From Gallionella sp. (lineage in GTDB: Bacteria > Pseudomonadota > Gammaproteobacteria > Burkholderiales > Gallionellaceae), in the NCBI GenBank assembly GCA_030645955.1, contig JAUSMR010000160.1, forward strand, positions 1-27,645: a stretch of DNA of 27,645 nt, in the 5' to 3' direction. The notes under the pieces are model-generated. The model was not told the origin of the DNA and made no database searches. It was given only the letters and a program-made list of their open reading frames with translations. The translations under genes and the position numbers were made by a program. This document shows, piece after piece, positions 1-5,621 of this stretch (positions are counted from its first letter, which is position 1; every line of letters begins with the position of its first letter).

Positions 1-525
1 TGCCAGTTCGCGACGGATTTTCAACGCTTCCTCAAAGGCCTGCCGCGCCTCGGTCATGCGTTTTTCGACGCGGTGCAGGATACCAAGGTTGTTGAGGGTC
101 AACGCCACGTCAGGCAAATAAACGTTGGGGTTCTTGTCTGCCAGTTCACGACGGATCTTCAACGATTCCTCAAAGGCCTGCCGCGCCTTGTTCATGCGAT
201 TTTCGTCGCGGTTCAGAAGACCCAAGTTGTTGAGGGTTGCCGCCACGTCAGGCAAATAAACGTTGGGGTTCTTGTCTGCCAGTTCGCGACGGATCTTCAA
301 CGCCTCCTCAATGGTCTGCCGCGCCTCGGTCATGCGTTTTTCGACGAGGTTCAGAAGACCCAGGTTGTTGAGGGTTGCCGCCACGTCAGGCAAATAAACG
401 TTGGGGTTCTTGTCTGCCAGTTCGCGACGGATCTTCAACGCCTCCTCGTAGGCCTGCCGCGCCTCGTTCATGCGTTTTTCGACGCGGCGCAGGATACCCA
501 GGTTGTTAAGGGTATCCGCTACGTC
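1..525 (-). repeat. 138-bp tandem repeats inside the TPR gene
   Basis: The motif beginning AACGTTGGGG recurs at 121, 259 and 397, exactly 138 bp apart, and the neighbouring sequence is nearly identical between copies. Each unit encodes one 46-residue TPR. The array continues beyond the left edge. Such low divergence points to recent duplication or ongoing homogenisation, so copy number may vary between strains. Confidence 0.85.
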
Positions 526-1434
526 TTCATCCTTACCTCTTGCACGAGCAAGAATGAGTGCTTTCCCATACCCGTCACGAGATTCCTTGAAATGGATCTG
601 TCCGTAGTGAAAAAACGAATAAGCGAACCAAGCTTCGTAGGAATCCGGTGCAAATTTCACTGCGTCACCATAGGCGCGGGCGGCAGCATCAAAGTCAAAA
701 TTTAACGCAAGTAAATGGCCGCGTAGTAGCCAACCCTGCAAGGTTTGTTCTTGCTGCTTTTTTACATCTTCCGCTTGGTGCCTTAACCGTTCCTCGCTCA
801 GCATATCGAGGGCTTCATCCATCCTCTTATCGAGAAACAGCGACATCGCCTTCTGATAGTTCTCGTCCGCACCGCCAACTGGGTGGCTGGCAATTTGGCG
901 GGCTAGTTCATCGGCTTGAGCGCGGGCTTGGTCCCGTTCGCGTAGCAGACGCTCGCGCTCTTCCGCTCCAGCGGTGTTGCGATTTCCCAGTTCGAACAAC
1001 TTTCTTTCGTAAGAAGCCTCTGCCACCTGATGACCCATAAGCCGATAAAACTGCAATGCCCATTGCTCGCGTTCGGCTATCTTGCAGATCAGAATTTCCA
1101 GGGGACTTTGCACCGCGTTTGCAGGAAGAGGACGCTTGAGCTGAATGTCATTGACGACCACCCAGCCGCTACGTAATACATCAATGCTCACATTCTCGCC
1201 TGGCTGGAGTTGTGGGAAGCGAAGCGCAAACCGACCGTCGTTACCGGTCATCACCGGATTGGCCCCCAGAGCGGTTATCGAGACATTCTTGACCGGACTT
1301 CCACCAATTTGGTTTTCTCGTACCACACCCATGAGTGTCGCCGCAGCAAGAACGGTGGAAATTTGGCAAAACAGGGCGAGTGCTAGTAGCAAAATGCTGA
1401 TCGTAGATAAGCGCCCTCCCCTTGTAATATTCAT
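1..1434 (-). CDS. Exported TPR-repeat protein with N-terminal carboxypeptidase-regulatory-like domain (C-terminus outside window)
   Basis: The reading frame is open for 478 codons from ATG at 1434 to the left edge, so the C-terminus is missing. A strong Shine-Dalgarno (GGAGGAAAG) sits directly before the ATG. Residues 1-30 form a signal peptide ending near VLAA. Residues 32-100 resemble a carboxypeptidase regulatory-like beta-sandwich (LMGVVRENQIGGSPVKNVSI, then a GNDGRF turn). A charged coiled-coil stretch rich in ERERLLRERD follows at about 155-180. From about residue 303, 46-residue kinesin-light-chain-type TPR units begin, each with TLNNLG and EALKIRRELADK. These are near-identical at DNA level, with a 138-bp period. 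TPR arrays mediate protein-protein contacts; exported versions act in the periplasm or at the surface. The partner is unknown. It is the last gene of a minus-strand accessory region. Confidence 0.85.
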   Translation of the reverse strand, partial: MNITRGGRLSTISILLLALALFCQISTVLAAATLMGVVRENQIGGSPVKNVSITALGANPVMTGNDGRFALRFPQLQPGENVSIDVLRSGWVVVNDIQLKRPLPANAVQSPLEILICKIAEREQWALQFYRLMGHQVAEASYERKLFELGNRNTAGAEERERLLRERDQARAQADELARQIASHPVGGADENYQKAMSLFLDKRMDEALDMLSEERLRHQAEDVKKQQEQTLQGWLLRGHLLALNFDFDAAARAYGDAVKFAPDSYEAWFAYSFFHYGQIHFKESRDGYGKALILARARGKDEDVADTLNNLGILRRVEKRMNEARQAYEEALKIRRELADKNPNVYLPDVAATLNNLGLLNLVEKRMTEARQTIEEALKIRRELADKNPNVYLPDVAATLNNLGLLNRDENRMNKARQAFEESLKIRRELADKNPNVYLPDVALTLNNLGILHRVEKRMTEARQAFEEALKIRRELA

Positions 1435-1479
1435 CTTTCCTCCGGCGCAGGCTCTTGGTTTATCACCACATGAACCAAA

Positions 1480-1546
1480 GATACCAGAGTCGATTTCATT
1501 TTCATCAATATCATCATTCCTCCAACATCAATTCGACCCCGTTATC
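1480..1546. repeat. Imperfect palindromic mini-element, copy A
   Basis: The ends GATACCAGAGTCGATTT and AATTCGACCCCGTTATC are imperfect inverted repeats around an AT-rich, T/C-skewed centre. A relative of almost the same length lies at 3685-3750. The GAGTCGA/TCGAC ends resemble sequences often seen around decayed RAYT-type elements; that link is inference. No gene is encoded here. Confidence 0.5.
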
Positions 1547-1615
1547 TTTCACCAATATTCCTACTTTTAAAATATATCGACCCTGAGCTGACCCCGTTAG
1601 CACCACTTGATCAAA

Positions 1616-1711
1616 CTAAGTAAAGCGGATTGGCCGCAAGCTACCAGGCAAATAAAGCGGGTGTGATGGTTGGCCTGTTTTCGTCATCCTAAGATATTCT
1701 GGCCTTACTAA
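1616..1711 (-). pseudogene. Possible C-terminal remnant of a DUF1643-like protein
   Basis: The minus strand reads [20 protein letters not shown] followed by GSLRPIRF and a stop at 1616-1618. The pattern LTKxGxPxHPLYLPxxLxP resembles the C-terminal tail of DUF1643 proteins as I remember it. Nothing upstream extends the similarity: the frame runs straight into a 22-bp tandem duplication at 1730-1773. I read it as a decayed gene end. The assignment rests on one short motif. Confidence 0.3.
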
Positions 1712-1729
1712 TAGCGGGAGTACTTCGCT

Positions 1730-1773
1730 GGCACGGCCAAGATGTGACCCAGGCACGGCCAAGATGTGACCCA
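1730..1773. repeat. Perfect 22-bp tandem duplication
   Basis: The 22-mer starting GGCACGGCCAAGATGTGACC occurs twice head to tail, at 1730-1751 and 1752-1773, with no mismatch. It lies in non-coding debris and looks like a recent slippage or insertion scar. Confidence 0.85.
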
Positions 1774-1840
1774 TGGTTACCCTAGCATGCGATTGTACGG
1801 ATAGCATAGCCACTTGCCGAATTACATGGGGACTCCGTCC

Positions 1841-1980
1841 CTATCACTCTATATCACTCTATATCACTCTATATCACTCTATATCACTCTATATCACTCG
1901 ATATCACTCTATATCACTCTATATCACTCGATATCACTCTATATCACTCGATATCACTCGATATCACTCGATATCACTCG
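1841..1980. repeat. 14-copy decamer array (ATATCACTCT / ATATCACTCG)
   Basis: Fourteen consecutive 10-bp units are present with no indel. The first unit starts with C instead of A. The final base of each unit is T or G, in the order T T T T T G T T G T G G G G. Where G-ending units meet, the junction forms CGATATC, containing the palindrome GATATC. The 10-bp period is close to one DNA helical turn. A frame through the array is open, but only because three decamers make ten codons; it lacks a convincing ribosome-binding site. Confidence 0.95.
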
Positions 1981-2042
1981 ATAAATTGAAAAAACGGGTG
2001 CGATTCAACATCTGCAACGGGGATGATGGAAAATTTAAAAAC

Positions 2043-2058
2043 GGCGGCTGTTGCCGCC
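2043..2058. other. Small hairpin in non-coding stretch 1981-2132
   Basis: GGCGG and CCGCC pair around a six-base loop. Nearby, at 2104-2131, three near-repeats of TTTAATTC occur just past the end of the small membrane-protein gene. No run of T follows the stem on either strand, so this is a weak candidate terminator. I see no gene between the decamer array and 2132. Confidence 0.3.
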
Positions 2059-2132
2059 ATGGATTTGTTTACTCGCTTGACGCAGGTCGGCTAATGGGTG
2101 ACCCCTTTAATTCTTTAATTCCTTTAATTCGT

Positions 2133-2498
2133 CTACTCATCTTTGTTCGTCTTTGAGTCTTTTCCGAGGAGATATCCGGCGATCGCGCCGAACAGACCCA
2201 CAATCGGGGTTAGCTGTTCATTGTTGTAGCCTACGACAAGAAGCAATGCCGAGAAGCCGAGGATGGAAATTACACCAAAAACTCTGAGTACCTGATGTGG
2301 TGATGCGCCAGAACGCCAAAGCAGTACTGTAGCCATTATCAACGCGATACAAGTAAACCCTAAGACACCAATAGACAAAAACTGCACAAGTTCCTGCGAC
2401 CAAGGCTGAACCCACGTGGTGGGTGAGACTTGGGCTTTATCAAAGGCTGTATGTGCATTATCGAGTGCTGACATCACCCCTTCAGTATCAGTTGCCAT
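2133..2498 (-). CDS. Small three-helix inner-membrane protein, unknown function
   Basis: This encodes 121 residues: a polar N-terminal segment of about 37 residues, then hydrophobic segments at about 38-61 (FLSIGVLGFTCIALIMATVLL), 72-90 and 96-112 (PIVGLFGAIAGYLLG), and a short charged tail. I cannot assign a family with confidence. The size and the last hydrophobic segment recall small phage-type membrane proteins such as holins, which is only a resemblance. Its ATG overlaps the TAA of the upstream gene by one base (TAATG at 2500-2496), so translation is probably coupled. It is the last of four closely spaced small genes. Confidence 0.75.
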   Translation of the reverse strand: MATDTEGVMSALDNAHTAFDKAQVSPTTWVQPWSQELVQFLSIGVLGFTCIALIMATVLLWRSGASPHQVLRVFGVISILGFSALLLVVGYNNEQLTPIVGLFGAIAGYLLGKDSKTNKDE

Positions 2499-2770
2499 TA
2501 GCGCCCTCCCTTCTCAATCTTACCAATACGCTCCTCAAGCGAATCGAGTTTGCTTGACAGTGACTTTATTGCATTTGTTTGCGCCCGCAGCAACTCTGAT
2601 AGTTCTTCGTTGCTGAGTTTCGTTGCTGACAGAGGCGCCATGGGCGCCGCTTTAGCTTTATATGCGTCGTGAGGCTTTGGCGGTAGCGGCTTCGTTACTG
2701 CGCTCGGTGGTTCTTGTGCGATGGCATTTACAGAAGCGATAATAAAGGCAAAGAAAAGAGCAAGCTTCAT
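2498..2770 (-). CDS. Short exported protein with C-terminal coiled coil
   Basis: The ATG at 2770 is chosen over an upstream in-frame start because AAAGGAG lies at ideal spacing before it and the product then begins with a clean signal peptide (MKLALFFAFIIASVNAIA, cleavage after residue 18). The 90-residue product has a Pro/Lys/Ala-rich linker at about 20-45. A heptad-like helix at about 55-88 follows (LLRAQTNAIKSLSSKLDSLE), probably an oligomerising coiled coil. The likely location is the periplasm or outer envelope. If the hydrophobic stretch is uncleaved it could instead be an N-terminal membrane anchor, as in inner-membrane spanin subunits. The gene is fused by a one-base overlap to the next membrane-protein gene. 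Function unknown. Confidence 0.75.
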   Translation of the reverse strand: MKLALFFAFIIASVNAIAQEPPSAVTKPLPPKPHDAYKAKAAPMAPLSATKLSNEELSELLRAQTNAIKSLSSKLDSLEERIGKIEKGGR

Positions 2771-2839
2771 AATGTTTTCTCCTTTAAGAGGCACAACGTT
2801 AATTGAGCGTCTGTCTGACTACTACTCTAACTTTCATCA

Positions 2840-3163
2840 TCAGATTAGCGCAAAGAGCGCCTTTATTACCAAGTCCTGAATTCCCGTTGCTAACCGCTGG
2901 GCGCTTGCTTTGGCTTCAACCTTTAGCTTGATCACTTCCAACTGCGTTAATACCTCCATTTTCTTAACAAGGAGCTTGTACCCTGCCGGAGTGATATCCT
3001 TATCCGCAAGCATAACGGTCCACCTCTCAAGATTCTCGGCTTGGAGTCTCACAAAGTCCGATTTGTCTTTCTTCGCTGAAGCAACCAGTGCTTTCAATTC
3101 GTCTTTTGCCAGCTTCTTGCTTTCATCAACTAAACTATCTATAAAATCTGTGAATTTGCTCAT
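2840..3163 (-). CDS. Small helical protein, unknown function
   Basis: This encodes 107 residues with no signal peptide. It is strongly alpha-helical, Lys/Ala/Leu-rich with amphipathic periodicity (SLVDESKKLAKDELKALVAS, then LLVKKMEVLTQLEVIKLKVE). It ends in a short hydrophobic tail (LVIKALFALI) that could touch a membrane. The ATG is preceded by AGGAG at good spacing. Only 9 bp separate it from the end of the upstream lipoprotein gene, so the two are co-transcribed. I recognise no family. The composition fits a cytoplasmic helical-bundle partner of the neighbouring membrane proteins, which is inference. Confidence 0.75.
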   Translation of the reverse strand: MSKFTDFIDSLVDESKKLAKDELKALVASAKKDKSDFVRLQAENLERWTVMLADKDITPAGYKLLVKKMEVLTQLEVIKLKVEAKASAQRLATGIQDLVIKALFALI

Positions 3164-3172
3164 GTCAATCTC

Positions 3173-3649
3173 CTAGCGCTTGTCCTTGTTTTTGACGTTT
3201 TCAGTTGCGATGGCAATATCAAATGCTTGCCCTAAGACGCGGGCTGCCTCCTGAAAATACTTTGGCCCGAGTTTCTCGGGGCCGTTGTCCTTATATTCAT
3301 TTATCGTATCATCGTAAAGCTTTGCAACCTTTTCGAACTGCTGAGCCGTATCGCTGTTTGGCGTTCCTTTTCCCTTTTCGTATTCATGTGCTTTACGTAA
3401 ATTTAGCGTAGTACCCTCGATTTTCGATTCATTCTGCGCGAACGACTTCTTGTCGAATGTTTCAATTAGAGCCGTGGTCTCTGCCTTGAGGCTTGTTAGG
3501 TGTGTGTAGGTTGTTGCATCGTAATAAGAAATTGGAACTGACTGACAGCCAGCTAGAACTACTGCCAGAAGCAATCCATGCAGCGCATACAGAAACTGCT
3601 GGACAGACCCACGTGTCGACGTATAGGAACGATTAACTGCTGTTGCCAT
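3173..3649 (-). CDS. Outer-envelope lipoprotein, unknown function
   Basis: The start at 3649 is taken because AGGAG precedes it by about nine bases; a longer in-frame start at 3682 has no such site. The product is 158 residues: a basic N-terminus, a hydrophobic stretch (ALHGLLLAVVLAGC), and a lipobox with Cys35 as the lipidated residue. The mature part is helical and highly charged (KIEGTTLNLRKAHEYEKGKG). The residue after Cys is Gln, not Asp, which by the usual rule favours outer-membrane sorting. It heads a tight run of four small genes. An o-spanin-like or structural role is conceivable but unproven. Confidence 0.8.
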   Translation of the reverse strand: MATAVNRSYTSTRGSVQQFLYALHGLLLAVVLAGCQSVPISYYDATTYTHLTSLKAETTALIETFDKKSFAQNESKIEGTTLNLRKAHEYEKGKGTPNSDTAQQFEKVAKLYDDTINEYKDNGPEKLGPKYFQEAARVLGQAFDIAIATENVKNKDKR

Positions 3650-3684
3650 TATGTGGTTTCTCCTGATTGGAAGTCTGAGCACAA

Positions 3685-3750
3685 GGTACCGGAGTCGATT
3701 TCTTTTTCAATCATGCCGGCCTTACACTAAAACAATTCGACTCCGATACC
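3685..3750. repeat. Imperfect palindromic mini-element, copy B
   Basis: The ends GGTACCGGAGTCGATTT and AATTCGACTCCGATACC form a long imperfect inverted repeat. Length (66 bp) and layout match copy A at 1480-1546. This copy interrupts a KTSR coding sequence just upstream of the lipoprotein gene. It could also fold as a hairpin in RNA made from either strand. Confidence 0.6.
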
Positions 3751-3854
3751 TTTTGCTGCATGCTACCGTCTTCGAGCTGTACCTGCAGCATCCGGGCGCG
3801 CGCATCGTAGCCGATGGCGCGCAACCTGCCCGAATTGATCTTTTTCATTTCCAT
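3711..3854 (-). pseudogene. Truncated KTSR-domain protein
   Basis: The minus strand from ATG 3854 reads MEMKKINSGRLRAIGYDA and continues to MLQVQLEDGS, which matches the first half of a KTSR domain (I-x-A-I-G-Y-D, then L-x-V-x-F-x-x-G). A full KTSR domain of about 60 residues would continue with a tyrosine-rich strand and end near VRxxY. Here the frame instead enters the palindromic element at 3750 and stops at 3711 after 47 residues. The distal half is missing, so this is a broken gene, probably through insertion of the element. KTSR is a small domain of poorly known function. Confidence 0.6.
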
Positions 3855-3889
3855 AGTGGCATCCTGAAACTATTTCAAGCTTGGCCCCT

Positions 3890-5365
3890 TTAACTCGATG
3901 CTGACTTTTTTGATTTGCCTCGAAGAAAATCAAGTCTCATTGCAGACCTAAGTGCTTTTAAAGCTGAAAATTCACCACGGCCCAATTCTTTCCCATCACT
4001 GCCAGCCCAATAACGAACATGAGAAACCAACGTACGATCCCACCAACAATTAGTTGAATGGGCGACAGGTATGTCACGGATACCTTTTCCAAATGCATTT
4101 TTGAGCGGACCACCAATCAAATCACCAAAAACAAACCATTTGTATGGAAAATAAAGATTAGTCCAACGTATGCAAGAGAAAGGTGCGCCGTGATGTGGTA
4201 TTCGCACACTCCGTATCACAGTTTTCCCGTTACAAGTTAGTCGATACTGCTGACTATAGCTTGGGCTTTCATCAACAACTGGAGGGCAAGCTGGATATTC
4301 GTACTGCGTCATCTTTCGGGAAAACTCTTCCGACGAATCTGCCATTAGCACCTGTGCGTGCGCCAGCGGCGAGCCCATCGTCACGAAGTCTGTGACAAGC
4401 CAAGGGACACCGATTTCACGCAACTCCTTCCACAATCGAAACTGATATTGTTGAAATTCCTCAACAGCCGAAACAGAGCTATCCACTGTCGAAATTTGCT
4501 TTGCTTTGTACTCTAGACTATTCAACTCAGCCTGCTCCTGTATTACTGGAACGACTGGTTTTCGTTTATCTACCCATAAATTGCGAATAATATCGTAGCC
4601 AATCACAGAGCCGAGGCTGTGACCAACTACGATTACTCTTTGATATTTTCCAGAATCATGCAGGCTACGTAACAGCTTGATACCTTCGCTTCGAATTTTA
4701 TTTCTTGGTTCAATATTGTCGGGGCTTGGTGTCAGATAACGAACAGCATCCGCAACATATCCAAGAACCAACTTGGAACCAACCCACTGAACCATCAAAG
4801 TAAACATCCCACTCAGAAATAAACCTTTCTGGCCTAGCAACCCTTCAAAATATGTAGATTCGACTCTGCCAGCATTAATGAAGCCCAATGCAAACATCAT
4901 CAACACGATGATCAACAATAACCAGCTTACGAAATACACAGGTTTTAAGTCATGTGGAATTTCTTTTGGATTACGTTTCAATACCCCCAAAAGCCAATTC
5001 AAGACTTGCGGATAAGTCGAGTCTCTCATGTGATTCGCCCAATAGTATTCGTAATAGTCAGTCAGGGGACGATTTCGATTTCCAGGCGCTTGCAAACATC
5101 TCATTTCTAGAGATTCGTTTATTGAATCAGGCTTACTTCTATACTTAGAAACAAAGTTGGGATTTTTTTCTAATAATGCATCGACAAAACCTCGTAATGT
5201 ATCCATTGGACGTTGTTCGCCAATCCCATGAATAATCAAAACAGCCTGCCTTTTTTTTCTACTCGCATTTGGAACAGCATTTATATCGCACGCATTGACG
5301 TCAACACAGCTTTCCGGTTTCACATTTTCCGGAACAAGATCGTGTATTTGCGAATTTTTTTCCAT
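3890..5365 (-). CDS. Alpha/beta hydrolase with two internal transmembrane segments
   Basis: This encodes 491 residues. VLIIHGIGEQ at 43-51 is the oxyanion-hole region of a lipase/esterase fold. VIVVGHSLGSVIGYD at 244-258 carries the nucleophile elbow with Ser250. FVTMGSPLAHAQ and a late RTLVSHVRYW offer acid-region and catalytic-His candidates. Two hydrophobic helices (about 143-163 and 181-201) lie between the first strand and the nucleophile, so the enzyme is likely membrane-anchored through an insertion and not an N-terminal anchor. There is no signal peptide. The substrate is unknown; a lipid or ester is plausible. A GGAG lies somewhat far upstream of the ATG. The gene sits downstream of the four-domain protein on the same strand, 256 bp away. 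Confidence 0.8.
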   Translation of the reverse strand: MEKNSQIHDLVPENVKPESCVDVNACDINAVPNASRKKRQAVLIIHGIGEQRPMDTLRGFVDALLEKNPNFVSKYRSKPDSINESLEMRCLQAPGNRNRPLTDYYEYYWANHMRDSTYPQVLNWLLGVLKRNPKEIPHDLKPVYFVSWLLLIIVLMMFALGFINAGRVESTYFEGLLGQKGLFLSGMFTLMVQWVGSKLVLGYVADAVRYLTPSPDNIEPRNKIRSEGIKLLRSLHDSGKYQRVIVVGHSLGSVIGYDIIRNLWVDKRKPVVPVIQEQAELNSLEYKAKQISTVDSSVSAVEEFQQYQFRLWKELREIGVPWLVTDFVTMGSPLAHAQVLMADSSEEFSRKMTQYEYPACPPVVDESPSYSQQYRLTCNGKTVIRSVRIPHHGAPFSCIRWTNLYFPYKWFVFGDLIGGPLKNAFGKGIRDIPVAHSTNCWWDRTLVSHVRYWAGSDGKELGRGEFSALKALRSAMRLDFLRGKSKKSASS

Positions 5366-5543
5366 GGCTTTCTAGAATCTCCAAGACTAGACATGCATCA
5401 ACATATTCCGATTCCTTATTTCGACCGCAGCACTAATTCCGCACTATCCCAATTACATTATGCAAGAAGGCAGAGTTGATCTGGTGTGTCATCAACACTG
5501 TGGCGTTGGCAGTAGCAAGCAATGAAAAGGGAAACCATAGGGT

Positions 5544-5586
5544 CAGCATCACTTTATTTTGCCGGAATAATAACATTGTGATGCTG
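5544..5586. other. 9-bp perfect stem hairpin downstream of the four-domain gene
   Basis: CAGCATCAC (5544-5552) and GTGATGCTG (5578-5586) are perfect inverted repeats 25 bases apart. They lie just past the stop of the 957-residue gene (5622). No U-run follows in the minus-strand transcript, so intrinsic termination is doubtful. It may instead be another small palindromic remnant. Confidence 0.45.
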
Positions 5587-5621
5587 GCTCCATTCAAGCT
5601 CTGGGGAATTTCATCAGCCTG

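Noticed and set aside
1841..1980. CRISPR array
   Set aside because: Units are 10 bp with no unique spacers, and no cas genes are present in the window.
1773..2156. Plus-strand open frame through the decamer array giving a repetitive YHSISLYIT-type peptide
   Set aside because: Open only because the 10-bp repeat reads as a stop-free 10-residue period. No Shine-Dalgarno and no plausible protein fold; treated as a repeat.
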